DNA from: Priapulus caudatus
Taxonomy: Eukaryota; Priapulida; Priapulimorpha; Priapulimorphida; Priapulidae
Direction of reading: 5' to 3'
Length of the DNA stretch: 64,000 nucleotides
NCBI RefSeq assembly: GCF_000485595.1
Contig: NW_014577229.1
Span: 153,510-217,509 of the forward strand
Shown: positions 10,774 through 23,700 of the stretch, one piece after another
How positions within the stretch are numbered: the stretch's first letter is position 1
Layout of the letters: each line of letters opens with the position of its first letter
The notes under the pieces: model-generated
Seen by the model: only the letters and a program-made list of their open reading frames with translations
What the model was told of the DNA's origin: nothing
Databases searched by the model: none
Position numbers and translations under genes: made by a program

Positions 10774-11652
10774 CTATTGACAATTAATATTGTGTTTAAC
10801 AATTTAACAAAGTAACTTATGATAAAATGTTATAGTGGTTAACGATGTAATTTATTCGTGCTAGACTTTCCTTAGCATAGTGAATATTGCACATAAATAA
10901 TGAAAACATAATAAAATAACGTCTATAGTGTAAATATCTTTCAAATGGTGTTAGGCTTTTTGACGCATATTACTGAGAGTAATTTAATTAATTAACAAAT
11001 TATTTATCGAGGTTATCTTATAGCAATCAAGTTATACCAACATAGCATCCTCCTTGTATAACGTCGTTATTTCTGTTAGAAGGATTTTTTATTATGTGTT
11101 ACCAAGTAGCCCCATGAGGCAGCCACATGCGAGAATGTATTATTGATAACCGTAATTATGTTCTTATGTTTCATATATACATTTTTTTCGTATAATATCA
11201 TCATTTCGAATCTAAATTTATCTCTATAAATCGAAAGGATTAGTATTAATACATTATCATGCAATACATATATTGGTAGTCATAAAATGTGAAATACAAT
11301 TAAATCGAATCCTTAGTAATAGTTTGGCCTTATTTGATAAGCTATACTCTGTTCCAAAGGCCATTGTTGGAACGATCGCAGTGTAACGATTATTTAAATT
11401 AGTTAACATTACAACTATGATAAACCTATAGACTAGTATTACAATACAGCAAGTACAGACGTTTGTGAGATGTAAATGATGCTCTATTAATTGTGCAAAG
11501 TTTGTGAATGGTTGTTTTCATAAGCCACATACAAAGGGTGTTTTCATAGAAAATGTTGGTCTTACGAAGCTCAACGTTGTTGCAAATTCGTTGTGTAGAT
11601 CAGCTCTTCGTAAACGTCGCGTATTACAGATTATCATAAAAGTGATAAAAAC
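10772..11652. other. AT-rich interval, no gene seen
   Basis: Low-GC sequence with short open frames lacking coding character on either strand, and no recognisable element ends. Confidence 0.6.
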
Positions 11653-11714
11653 GCCGCGTAGATTGCCACACGAGTGATATTGTGCTGGCTTCGTTTTGAG
11701 TCCAGCGAAACGAG
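11653..11714 (+). repeat. 62-bp dispersed repeat with two competing hairpins, copy 2
   Basis: Near-identical to 3384-3445 and on the same strand, with the arms GCTGG/CCAGC and TCGTTT/AAACGA all conserved. Differences are confined to the unpaired TTCCACG/CCACACG part. An 87-codon open frame begins near here (11696-11959), but I do not recognise its product. Confidence 0.6.
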
Positions 11715-12116
11715 GCAGTGACAGCATGAAGCACAACAACGATTTTACAGCAGATTTGCTAGAGTTTATCAATGTCGTAAAAACTTCAGATTTTTCCATC
11801 AATAGTCTAGGGCAAAGAGTCGATGCTAAGCATAATATTATGTACAACTATTCCTTGTTGTGGCAACTGAACCGGTATAACAAACAATTTAACCTGTCAG
11901 CCTGGCACGATGGACTGGCAGCTATATATAATAGCGTTATATTGTATATGCTGTCGTGAATTGGAATATCGTATGGTTGGCACTCCCGGATCTTTAATAT
12001 TGCATTAAAACGACGAGATAAGTAACGTAGATGCTGGCCATCTAAATAAAAGAAGAAAGCTGTGACATATATTATATTGATACAGATAATATACAAATAA
12101 TTGTCACATACGCATG

Positions 12117-13119
12117 CAGTACGGGGCGCTATGCAGGACAGGGCTCAATTCTGTCTCACAAAACTCAATTTTGTGAACACAAAACTCAATTCTGTCAATC
12201 CTGTCCCACAAAACTCAATTCTGTCAATCCTGTACCACAAAACTCAATTTTGTAAACACAAAACTCAATTCTGTCAATCCGGTTCCACAAAACTCAATTT
12301 TGTAAACACAAAACTCAATTCTGTCAATCCGGTTCCACAAAACTCAATTTTGTAAACACAAAACTCAATTCTGTCAATCCGGTTCCACAAAACTCGATTT
12401 TGTTGCCCAAATATGGCACACGCATGTAAGAAGGGCTACCATTGGTCAGAAACTGGGCTGGAGAAATGTGTCATGGTCGCCATCTTGTTTCTTCTGACCA
12501 ATGGTAGCCCTTCTTACATGCGTGTGCCATATTTGGGCAACAAAATCGAGTTTTGTGGAACCGGAGTTTTGTGGTACAGGATTGACAGAATTGAGTTTTG
12601 TGTTCACAAAATTGAGTTTTGTGGGACAGAATTGAGTTTATAGGTACAAAAATGCCTGTCCTGCATGGCGCCCCGTATGCAGTGGCGTAGCCATGATTTT
12701 TTAACAGGGGGCCAAAAACAACGAACTGCGCCAAATAGTGGATATACTTAATATTTTAATGCTTCCTCCGCCTCCTTCTCCACACACTACGCTCCCCACC
12801 TCTCAGCTCTGCAATCTTTGTTTTGGGCGCTTGCAAAAAGGCGATATTTTTGTTCGTTGTTCTCTGCTCCCAAGATATGTAGCTGTTCGGGATTCCAAGG
12901 AGGGAATGAAAACAGGCGGGGGTATGGGGGTCCTCCCCCAGAACATTTTGAAAATGTAGATCGCAGGAGATGGTATTTGAGGCACTTTTGAGTACATGTA
13001 CAGCCTTCATTCTGACTACGACAATTCTCTTTTTAGTAAAACAATTTTTTTTCTTTTACTGTCGGATCAACAGGGGGGGGCCATGGCCCCTTTTGCCCCC
13101 CCCCCTAACTACGCCACTG
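12117..13119. mobile_element. hAT-like element interrupted by a foldback element
   Basis: The right end reads CTACGCCACTG (to 13119). The matching left end, CAGTGGCGTAG, is split: CAG at 12117-12119 and TGGCGTAG from 12683. The outer flanks TACGCATG (12109-12116) and TACGCACG (13120-13127) form an 8-bp target duplication with one mismatch, as expected for hAT. Excluding the insert the element is about 440 bp. It carries no transposase and has homopolymer-rich subterminal runs. Confidence 0.85.
12120..12677. mobile_element. Foldback element nested in the hAT-like element
   Basis: The 558-bp element starts TACGGGGCGCTATGCAGGAC and ends with the complementary CCTGCATGGCGCCCCGTA. It is flanked by TGCAG on both sides (12115-12119 and 12678-12682). 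Long inverted arms are built from AACTCAATTTTGT words. The left arm has an internal tandem repeat of about 54 bp in three or more copies that the right arm lacks. The innermost arms meet around 12410-12530 (GGCACACGCATGTAAGAAGG and complement). There is no coding capacity; arms made of tandem repeats are typical of foldback-type elements. Confidence 0.88.
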
Positions 13120-13127
13120 TACGCACG

Positions 13128-14075
13128 CATTTAATGCCTATATATATCATATACGCCTTTTATATACGCAGTAAATATACAGGCGCTGTGTATCGTTTCG
13201 CCTTCGTTTTACCGGCGGCAGAAGACACCTATACTGTTACCTATACTACACTGTTTCAAATTTGGGTATGGTATGGTATTTTCTGCAATTGCCCGGCATG
13301 TGACGCATTGCTATTCACGTTTCAATCCACCTATAGCAACCCCGGAACAATTATGTTTGGTCTCTCCCGTACCCTGCGGCTCATGCATAATTACGTGATA
13401 TGTAGGAAAAACAATAGAAACTCGTATTGAACTTCTTAGGCCCATGAGAACGTGCATACGTAATTCAACCGATAATAATTGCAAACATACATTCTGTTCC
13501 TAATTCTAAAGGTATCCATGGATGATGTTGAATCCTCTTACGCACACATCTCCCCGAAGATCATATGCCCCCATACCGTATCCCGCGTATATACTAAATA
13601 CGTAATAATATCCTAAAGGAATATTTGATACACGGTGTAACGTTCTTCAATTCAGACCCCATGCGAGTTATCAGTGTGCGGATCTTCTACTACAGAGTCT
13701 AATTGTCGGTAGAGTGGGCTCTATTCAAACCAAGAGATGAACGTTGGTAGCGCGGAATAGCGGGGTCATATTATGCCAACGTTGTAACATCTAGGCTCAT
13801 ACACATAAAGAAAGTTCTAAGAATCACACACTTACTGTCATCATAACCTCCTTAGTTACGACAAAAAATCCCCAGAATGAAAAGCCCGTCCGTCCTCCGT
13901 TGAGTTTGAAGAGAAAGAGGGTTGCCTAGAGTAAATGAGAAAACGATCAATTTTATCTATATGTTGTTATGTCAATGGTTTATTCGGACGGCTATGTCAA
14001 TTTGCGAAGTTATACAGGTAAGAATTTTAATACTGATAAATTGAGCATTAAAAAAAGGAATCTGTGGGGTGGTGC
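13128..14075. other. Intergenic sequence, no gene seen
   Basis: No coding, RNA or transposon signal was detected. A 144-codon open frame at 12996-13430 runs through the hAT-like end and shows no domain. Confidence 0.55.
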
Positions 14076-14079
14076 AGTT

Positions 14080-14084
14080 TTGAA

Positions 14085-14117
<33 letters not shown>

Positions 14118-14120
14118 CAA
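14080..14120. repeat. (GA)n microsatellite
   Basis: A GA tract followed by purine-rich AAAGAGAGAGAG sequence up to about 14180. A similar purine-rich stretch recurs near 14575-14640. Confidence 0.9.
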
Positions 14121-14197
14121 ATAGAGAGAAAATTGGAGCTTAATGAAAGAAAAAAAAACGCAAGAAAGAGAGAGAGAAAGAGATATAAACAGAAAGG

Positions 14198-15280
14198 CGT
14201 CGCACCTGTATTCCCATTCTTACGTCAGAAGCTTCACATTCGTGGTTGACCACAGAAGCGTGGTAGGGGTCTCCATAAAGATGCGGTTCGCATAGGTATT
14301 CTAGACCGGCGTGAGCCTGTCATAAATATTCATAACCAAATTATTAGTAAAGGCATTACCGTTCTAAAGTTCTGTAGGTCATTACAATATATAACGATTG
14401 CTTGGTGAGGTAAAATAGAAGCCTATTTCTTAGAATAAATTACAAGAAAGAATTGCTTGCCGATAGTGGTGTTCAGCGATACACAGTTATTATATCACAT
14501 CATTCCATGACTATCAATGTGTTTTTATAGAGCCCTACTCTGTTTCCATGACAGAAGCAGCAGCATAAAAAATAGAGAGAAAATGGGAAAATAATGAAAG
14601 AACGAGAGAAAGAGCAAGCGAGAAACAGAGAGAGGGGGACGAGGCTTGAACGAATTTGAAATAAGCTATATATTCACATTTATTCCAACAATTTTCTTCC
14701 ATATTTCTTCCAGAAGCCGGATTACTGTGAAGTAATTCAAACTAATGACTTATTTCTATTTAGATATTTATATCTATTCACATCTATGTATGTTAAAAAA
14801 ATGTTGGTTCGAACGAACTTTCACAAACGTTTTTTCCATTCACGTCCATTTAAAAACTCCGTCCTCACGCGAAATATTACATAAAAAAATTATCATTGTC
14901 AAACTTGTGATGAATAACAACTTATGCTCATGTCGCACCTGCCTTCCCAATCTTACGCCAGAAGCTTCACATTCGTGGTTGACCACAGAAGCGTGTGAAG
15001 GGTTTCCATAAAGCTGCAGTTCATATAAGTATTCTAGACCGGCGTGAGCCTGTCATAAATATTGATAACCAAATCATTAGTAAAGCAATTACCGTTCTAA
15101 AATTGTGTAGGTTATTACAATATATAACGATTGCTTGGGGAGGTAAAATATAAACGTATTTTCTAGAATAATTTACAAGAAAGAATTGCTTGCCCATAGT
15201 GGTGTTCAGCGATACACAGTTATTATATCACATCATTACATGACTATCAATGTGTTTCTATAGAGCCCTACCCTGTTTCC

Positions 15281-15299
<19 letters not shown>
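14198..15299 (+). repeat. Direct duplication of about 370 bp
   Basis: 14198-14572 and 14931-15299 are near-identical (starting GTCGCACCTG, ending GACAGAAGCAGCAGCAT) in the same orientation about 730 bp apart. They differ mostly by substitutions and one-base indels. The first copy is preceded and the second followed by simple repeats, suggesting a duplication or two insertions of one unknown element. Confidence 0.8.
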
Positions 15300-15768
<469 letters not shown>

Positions 15769-15769
15769 A

Positions 15770-17180
15770 TGAGTACGGAGTGCAGTATCTTAATCACCAT
15801 ACTCCCCAGTGATGCAGGGGTCACGTTAATTTCACATATCGGTTACGTAAAATCACAAATCAGAACTGAAATCGATTTGCAAGCTGGGAATTTCGATCAG
15901 CAAAGGCCACGGACTCGTGCAATGGACATCAGGTGAATTTCAGGAATGTACTTAAATTTGTACGTGGTTTTGAATAATTGCATGTATAGCAGAATGCAGG
16001 CATTTGGTTCTCACAGTCACTGACCACGACTTGAGTCGACTCGCAAACGCAAACTGAGATGAGAATCCAGGTTATTTGTGCCCTGTTACATAACATGGAT
16101 TGACAACTCCTACTACTGCTCTACAATATCTGTCTGTGTGAGCACGCCCCCCCCCCTACCACTCCACGTCACAGAAAGACTGATCAACTACCTGCTACGA
16201 CAGCCAGTCCCCGAGTTGCAAACATCTGGACTTACACGAACTTACATAAGAATGTTACAAACCCAGCAACTCACACATGTGTATCAAACCACATGGACTG
16301 CATACAGGTTAGCCTTGCCTATCACAGCCACGATTGGTTTTTAAAGCGTCACCCGAAGCTCGAGAAAGGTTTCGTGGAAATTACGCACACAGCACGGTAA
16401 TAATGGTTATTGGAATTGTAAAGGAACAAGCTGCGCGTGACGAGATTGTATCGGCTGTCCGCGAAATCTCAATTGCGCGGAACGCACGGACCCACGCCGC
16501 GCGTTTTGTTTTCGAAATTCTGCGTAACTATTAAAGCAGTCTACCTGAATCCGATTGATTTCTACAGCAACAGAAGGAGGCGGACACAGAAGCAGGGGTG
16601 CCTGCGATGTCACTACAATAAGAATGCCCAGAATAACAGCATGGGGAATGACAACGATTACGACAACAACAAGAATGCCTACAGTACTACAAGAACAGCA
16701 TCTATGGGGAACGACATGAGATTACGACAGGATATCAAGGGGGATTTTTTTTGCAACTCCAACAGTTAGAAATTGCGGAAGATGTAACGGCAAGAGGTAC
16801 AAGCTGGGAAACGCAAACACTTCTTTCACTCCATTTTCGACAGACCTTTGTACAAAACTTGAGAAGAAACAAGCAAATAAAGTTAGCCCTATTACTACAT
16901 AGCCCTTGTTGCCACAAGGAGCAATATTACCTTGTTACCTATAACCTTACACCTATAACTTTGTTGCCCTTTGGCAGAAAAGGCTATGGTATTAGAGCTA
17001 TACTAAAGTATGCTAGATATGTGTATAAAATAGTAATACCATTGTCTCAACTGAAAAGATTACTTTTCTGGTGTTTGGATTAATCCAGTAATCGGCCATC
17101 AGCCAGTGATCCAGTGATCAGTTTTCCTCATTGTGCTACGATTCGATCGGTTACAGGTTCCGAGTAATTTCATTAGCGAG
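15770..17180. other. No gene seen
   Basis: Short open frames here lack splice context or recognisable domains. There is a CT-to-GCC-rich patch near 16145 and otherwise unremarkable intergenic sequence. Confidence 0.55.
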
Positions 17181-18326
17181 ATTTTATCTATATATATATA
17201 TAAAGTTGTTCAGCCGAATTAGTGTGTTCGCGCATAACTAGAGAACTCCGCAGCCTAGAGGAGAACTAAAGATATTTTCAGAATCGACATCCGGCACGGC
17301 TTGGGAGGTGCGTCTCTAGCAAAAACAAAATTAAAAAATTTAAAAGTAAAACTTCATACAACAATTCTATTGATCAATAGATTGGCGGTTCAGTACGTTA
17401 CACACAACCACAACTCCCACGACAGATGGCGCTCTCGCTGCTGGCTCAATCTCTTACACTGCCACAAGCTGATTTCAGTTAAGAATTTCTTACGCTTTTC
17501 TTAATATAAGTTATTACAGCGACCCCGTTACTTCTGGTCCTATGTAATACGGCTGTTTGCTTATAAAAGCTGCAAAAGATAATAAAAGTCGGACCATTAT
17601 TTCATGAGAAATTTGCATAAAATAGTGATACGAAATAGTTGCCCATTTACTACTTTTCAAATCATTGACTGCTGTTTACTAAATAATGTTCACGTATGTT
17701 ATCATGGAATTTTCGGGATGCTTGCCAATAGTACCGGTAATTCATCGAACATTTGTCTTTGGATACATTTTTGGCGTATTCAGCTTAAAACATCTAAATT
17801 GTCCACCAACAATAACATGCAAACTCAGTAGAAATTTCTCAGATGTTGTCTCTGTTCAGGCGGCCGACTTCGCTGCGGCCGGTTTGGGTTTGGCCATTTG
17901 CTGGATTTCCCCGGAGCTCTCGCCACTGGTAATAAATTAGTGCTAGCATTGTGGCAGTGGTATATCCTGCAGTTGTGGGAAGGGCGGCGCTGCTCATGAC
18001 AGTTTGCACACAACATCACGGGCTGGATCCATGGTGTATAAACGCTTATTGGAGCACTGGGTCTCATCAATTCACAACATCCGTCTGCTACACGCTGGAT
18101 TTCCTCGGGTATCGAGTCCAGCTGGTGAGCTTAATTTTCACGCTTTTTTCCTTTTTTTCCCCTTTCACTAACGCTCTTATAGTATGCTTTAATTATTTTT
18201 TATTTTTTATTAATTTTTAATTTGATGAACTTTATTTAATTTATTATTTTTGTTTTTAATTGGTTTTTATATTAAATGTCTTATGTTTATTGCATTATAT
18301 TTTTATTTTTTACGTTTGGGAGGATG

Positions 18327-18555
18327 TGATGGTGGCAGATAGCATGGGATAGCGATAGGATGGCGGAGGGGTGGACGACTGCGAGGTAGATGGCGGCGAT
18401 GGGACATGGGATTGCGCATGGGTCGCATGGTGATGAGCATTGGCATGACATGGCCATTTGGCATTGGGATGGCATGGAATGTGACTGAGATGGGATAGGG
18501 ATGGAGTGCCGGCTGCGATGGGATTGGATGGATGGTAATGGATGGGAATGCATGA
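18327..18555. repeat. GATGGGAT/CATGGC minisatellite, block 1
   Basis: Degenerate 5-10-bp units of ATGGG, ATGGC and GATGG, preceded by a TTTATTTTT-rich tract. The same pair of tracts repeats from about 18575. Confidence 0.8.
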
Positions 18556-18734
18556 ATCAGATAGATAGATTATGATTTCTCGCTTTTTTCCTTTTTTTCT
18601 CTTTACCTACCTCTTTAGTATTGTATTATTTTTAATTTATTAATTTATTAAATTTATTATTTTTTAGTTTATAATTATTTTTATTTTTAATGTCTTTTAT
18701 TCTTTGTATTGTCTTTATTAATTTTTTTACTTGT

Positions 18735-18990
18735 TTGGTGATGGGATGAGTGATCGCGTGGGAAATGTGATGTCATGGCATAGGATGGCATGGCATGGCA
18801 TGGGATGGGGATGGCATGGGGATGGCATGCATGCCATCGGATGGGCATTGAACTGTCGTATGAGATGGGTATGTGATGGGACTGGATATGCGAGATGGGA
18901 TGCGCGAGCGTTATGAATGGGAGTTAGCGATGGTCATGACATGGGATGGATGCGATGGGCATGATGTAGATGCAGAATGGATGCCATGAC
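18735..18990. repeat. GATGGGAT/CATGGC minisatellite, block 2
   Basis: Same units as block 1. With its preceding T-rich tract it forms a tandem duplication of about 420 bp inside the Helitron-like element. Confidence 0.8.
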
Positions 18991-19344
18991 TCACGATACG
19001 ATATATAGTTCGATTTTTTGTGAAGGACCGGCCTCAATGACGGTCCCGACCGCCGACAGCGCCGCACGAGTCATCCCGTATGTCCATTTTCGCCAGTGCC
19101 CACAGTTTCCATATTTATGATCTATATATCACTTTGTTTTTATGGTGTGATTGTAGCGTATTGTATTGAGGTAGTCATTCCCCTGAGTATGTTCAATATA
19201 GCGGGTCAAGCAGCATAGCGGTATTTTCCTGTGTTAAGTGGGTGCACCAGCTGATAGGTAACCGCCAATTCGCTGGATTTCCCCGGGGCAACTGCCGGGC
19301 CATACCACTTCCAAATGTATCCCGCTAGTGATAAAGATATTTTT

Positions 19345-19728
19345 NNNNNNNNNNNNNNNNNNNNNNNNNNNNNNNNNNNNNNNNNNNNNNNNNNNNNNNN
19401 NNNNNNNNNNNNNNNNNNNNNNNNNNNNNNNNNNNNNNNNNNNNNNNNNNNNNNNNNNNNNNNNNNNNNNNNNNNNNNNNNNNNNNNNNNNNNNNNNNNN
19501 NNNNNNNNNNNNNNNNNNNNNNNNNNNNNNNNNNNNNNNNNNNNNNNNNNNNNNNNNNNNNNNNNNNNNNNNNNNNNNNNNNNNNNNNNNNNNNNNNNNN
19601 NNNNNNNNNNNNNNNNNNNNNNNNNNNNNNNNNNNNNNNNNNNNNNNNNNNNNNNNNNNNNNNNNNNNNNNNNNNNNNNNNNNNNNNNNNNNNNNNNNNN
19701 NNNNNNNNNNNNNNNNNNNNNNNNNNNN
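19345..19728. other. Assembly gap (384 N)
   Basis: Unsequenced bases immediately after the Helitron-like 3' end. Open frames running through it are meaningless. Confidence 1.
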
Positions 19729-19798
19729 TATTTGCTAGTCTAGTACTGGAGAAATTAGCGTTTGGATGCGCATTGTGCGGCTTTAATAACGTTCACGC

Positions 19799-20210
19799 AC
19801 GTAGCGGTGAATGCAACAATAATAGCAGCGCCCGCAGACGCAGCAATAATAGTAGCGGCAGCGTGGGAGTAGCAACAGCAGTTCCCAGTAGCGGCGTGCA
19901 GCAGTAGCAGCAGCGGCAGCAGCAGCAATAGCAGTACTTAGCAGCAGCAGTAGCAGCAGTAGTTACAGCAGCAGCAGCAGTAGCAGGCCAGTGAAAAAAA
20001 TACACGGGGGCTCGGGGCGATTTAGCCCCCGAAATGCCAAAAAGAGCCCCGAAAATGCCAAAAAGAGCCCCCGTAAATTTGCATAGAGTTCAATACAAAC
20101 CAAATTTTAGAGTGCTATTTTCATGCACGTGAGCTTGAAAAGTAGCCCCCGAAAAATATATTTTATTTTTTCCCTGGTAGCTGCAGTAGTAAAAGTAGCA
20201 TCAGCAGCAT

Positions 20211-20246
<36 letters not shown>

Positions 20247-20406
20247 CATCAGCAGCACCAGCAGCATCATCATCATCAGCAGCAGTAGCAGCAGCACCAC
20301 CACCACCACCAGCTCAGCAGCAGCAGTAGTAGTAGCAGCAGCAGCAGCAGCAACATCAGCACCAGCAGTAGTAGTAGCAGCATCAGCAGCAGTAGCAGTA
20401 GCAGTT
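19799..20406. repeat. AGC/AGT trinucleotide arrays split by an insert
   Basis: AGC-type repeats occupy about 19810-19985 and 20176-20406. They are separated by non-repetitive sequence with transposon-like ends (separate entry). Together with the array at 15.3 kb this is an unusual density of CAG-class repeats. Confidence 0.85.
19990..20179. mobile_element. hAT-like MITE inserted in the AGC array
   Basis: The left end is CCAGTGAAAAAAATACACGG and the complement of the right end is CCAGGGAAAAAATAAAATA. Both lead into CGGGGGCT, giving matching subterminal regions. CAG-G ends with A-runs are hAT-like. The flanks (GTAGCAGG, GTAGCTGC) lie in repeat sequence, so a target duplication cannot be proved. 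Confidence 0.5.
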
Positions 20407-20682
20407 CATCCCCGATCCACAGTCCACGCATACCCTACGTTACATCCAAATCGCAGTCACTTGCGCCGAGTTTAGATAATTGAAGCGTGAAGCCAAGAGA
20501 TCGTGAGAACGGATGCGGGCAGTCACTCGGTCGCTCGCTGCATCCGCGTCTAGTCCCTCACACGTGACAACCCCACGCAGTCGCTATGACCGACAAAGCA
20601 ATTACGGACAGTCTGACAAGATGTGTGCGGACCACTTGCTAATAAGATGCACTGAAGGAACTGATCTAAGCACCTAGCATGA

Positions 20683-20760
20683 TACACTCCACGCAGTGTG
20701 ATGATTTGCCGTCGTCTATAACGCTAGATAACGGCAAATCATCACGCTGTGCGGAGTGTA
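20683..20760. mobile_element. 78-bp MITE with a perfect 9-bp target duplication (Mutator-like)
   Basis: TACACTCCACGCAGTGTGAT starts the left arm and its near-perfect complement ends the right arm; the arms are about 31 bp each. CTAGCATGA flanks it exactly on both sides (20674-20682 and 20761-20769). A 9-bp duplication is the hallmark of Mutator-type transposition. Its small size and near-identical arms suggest recent mobilisation in trans. Confidence 0.85.
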
Positions 20761-20769
20761 CTAGCATGA

Positions 20770-23700
20770 TTGACAGGTAACTATATTATAGTCAGTCAAT
20801 CAGTGATGAGATATGACGTCCTACAAACGCTGCTTAGTGACAAAGTGTGACATTTTGACACGCATGCCATCGCGTGGAGTCACACATACAAACCGGCTAA
20901 TCTTGACTGATCTAGCAGCGATACTCAGAGAGAGAGTGGGGCATGGATTACTCGTCCAGGATAGGACACTTAGCCGATTCCGATGCCTGTGTACAACACT
21001 GCTGGCCAGGGAGCGACGCAGCTGCCGCGCGACTGACAAAATAATCGCGGAATACGTCAAAATTTGTTTTTATTCGGCATTAAAAGCACATCTTTGAGCC
21101 AGCTGACCTCTGATTTGAAATTCCGCAGCGAGTGCAGTAGCACTAACGCGATAACGATTATCATAATTACGAGCAAGGCTTCGATCACTGTCTATTTACC
21201 CTACTACAAGCTAAATTATACGAATACCATGGGTGAAGTCGTTTAGACGTGACGTACCACTGTTGATACATACATGGTGGTACGCCAATCGCCACACCCA
21301 AATAAAATGAAAGTGTCAATGACACTGTAGCTCGCACAGCTAAAAATCAACGAAGTGACCGCGAGCAGACAGCGCTCATCTAATCGCTACTGCTGGTGAC
21401 TCTGTGGTGGAGTGGTGGGATCCTAGTAAACCCTAGTTACGTCCCAAATGTGTTCACAGTACACGGCCGAAACAGTGTAATGCCACAGGGGATGGTATCA
21501 GGAACCTTCATCAAAGGAATGTCGTTGGGATCGCTATGAAAGTTGCCCAACGAGATTGGCAGAGTACACGTTGTACAGACTGTCTTCACCCAAGTCTCTT
21601 AAAGATGGGAACGCTAACCTGCATCGTACGTAGTAGCAAAACGCCCACAACTATTCCAAACAGCAAACATAAGCCGAGCCCTAAGCAACCGCCACCCCAC
21701 GCCTCATCCCATAACTGACCCACCTAACGCAAGCCTACAGGCTGCAAATTGCAATAGAGAGGCTGCCACCTGTTAACCAATCTAATCGGCCCAGCGCAAC
21801 GCAAAACTGCGCACGAAACCAGACACCACTAGCACACGCTCCGAAGCAACCACACTGGGCAGTGCATACGTTACATGTAACTGCATACTGAAGTACAGAA
21901 GTGCCATAAACAAAAGAAATTTACGATTTAAGGAACATACACCTTTCTTTGTAACACCCACCCAAATTTAGCTTTTGAAATTTCAATCTGTGAATTGAGT
22001 CACCCCTCATACATCAGCATGTAATAGGATTTCTTACTAGCAAACCGCAGGCAGCTCAAATTCCCACTTACCATCCCAACACGCAGTCAACAAAATCTAA
22101 AGTTTACACACCCGCCTCCGCGTTAGGGTCAAAGAGGTTATCTGACACTTAACTCTTCGCATGTCAGCAACCAAACCAGTAGAACTTTCATGTCCTTTCA
22201 ATAATGCCATAAAAATGCCTACCATAAAAAACATCCGCGTATAAGAACATTGAATTTTTCCAAGTTAGCCCTCCATAGGTTTCTTATATAAATGGTGCTT
22301 ATGAAGAAATCGAGGGCTCAAAAGCGGTCTTATAAGGCTTACCTTAATTTGTTTTCTACTTTTAATATGTATAAGCTTATTACTTGATTCAAATTTGGTG
22401 TTAACCACACTGTCATCTCGTTCAGCAAGGACTCGCGCAAACCTTCATACTGAGCACCTGCCAACTCATAATACCATCAGAAATGGGCTAGAGTGTAAGC
22501 CCACTATCTAACCAATGCCTTACCATACTGTATGATACAGTATTATCCACAGGAAAACAAAACTAATATGCCAAAAACACAAGATGCGGCCAAAAAAAGG
22601 TGCTCCAGCCACAATTCCAATACCACCCGGATTATTGAGCTCGTCTTTTTTATTTATACCTCTGTGTTTCTATTTTAAGGTCTTCATCTGCAATTGAATA
22701 AGAACCGTACTTTAAAAGAATCTTAGCGCTAAAACAGGTTCCTTATAGCTAAAGGGGTCCTAAATGGAAATTTTTAGCCTAACAGGTTCTTCAAATCTAA
22801 TGTTTCTTAATACCGGGCCCCAGCTTTACACTCGTGAGTCAACCGCGAAACAAAACAACAAGTTTTTTCATCGCTACCGGTCAGACCATGTCCTCTAGAA
22901 AACTGTCTAAAATCTGCCCTGTGCGCCATTTGACGCTTTGACCTCGTGACCCCTCCAATTTCGCACAGTGATGGCTTTGTCCTACCAAGTGATGCTATAC
23001 CCACACACACAAACACCGAGAATCGATGATACACAGCCGGAAGTCCGAGGTCGAGCAAAGCATCATTTATCCAGAGTCGTAGCGTGATTAGCTATCGCCC
23101 CGCATACTATTACGGCGAGCCTGCTGATCCTACTACCCCCCAAGAGCCTCTATGAGAGAATCTCTAAGAGTCGAATGTCGACCTTCTTTACACGCTCTGG
23201 ACCTTTGCCTTTGACCGCGCACGCACGCTTCCACATCACGCTCCAACTCGGATAGTTTGAGTATCTGATCCCTATCCCCCACAATGTGGCCCAGCCGAGA
23301 GAATGCTCTCACCACGTCGACGCGAGCGCATCCTCTCCACCGACGTCGAGGGGCGGAGCCGTCTTACTAACCCCAGCGAAATCTTTCCCGCCGGCGATCT
23401 AATACAACCGGCAGGCGCTCTCTACACCCGCAACCGCGGTCTATACTATACACGATTGTGGCCAGCACTGTAAATCTACAATACAGACGGCCACGCACGC
23501 GAATCTATAACGGACCGAGGACCACCGCGAGCGACGAACGCCGCGAAGACGATCGAGCGATCGATAACATACACACCCAGCCGGCATAGCCCTCCTGAGA
23601 CCACTCAAACGGTCAGATGAGCTAAAAAAAGAGTGACACAAACCTCGTAGATGAGGTAGAGCGGAGAGGACCACCGGTTTAACAGGTTTTCACATTGAGG

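Larger units (their letters stand above)
17187..19331 (+). mobile_element. Helitron-like non-autonomous element(s), composite
   Basis: The left side begins A|TCTATATATATATAAAG, the usual look of a Helitron 5' end. The right side ends in a GC hairpin followed by CCCGCTAG|T (about 19283-19327). In between are AT-rich tracts and two ATGGGATGGC-type minisatellites. Inner degenerate copies of the 3' hairpin (GCTGGATTTCCCCGG near 17900) suggest two or more elements inserted in one another. The same 3' module recurs at 31230-31325 and 38480-38575. No Rep/helicase coding region is present. Confidence 0.55.

Noticed and set aside
11696-11959. 87-codon frame MSPAKRGSDSMKHNNDFTAD...
   Set aside because: Starts inside the dispersed 62-bp repeat, no homology recognised, no splice context; left uncalled.
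19315-19743. Open frames across 19345-19728
   Set aside because: They consist of N bases.
22807-23674. Possible ribosomal RNA or GC-rich gene fragment
   Set aside because: GC-richer than its surroundings, but I could not match it to 18S, 28S or 5S core motifs, nor find coding structure.
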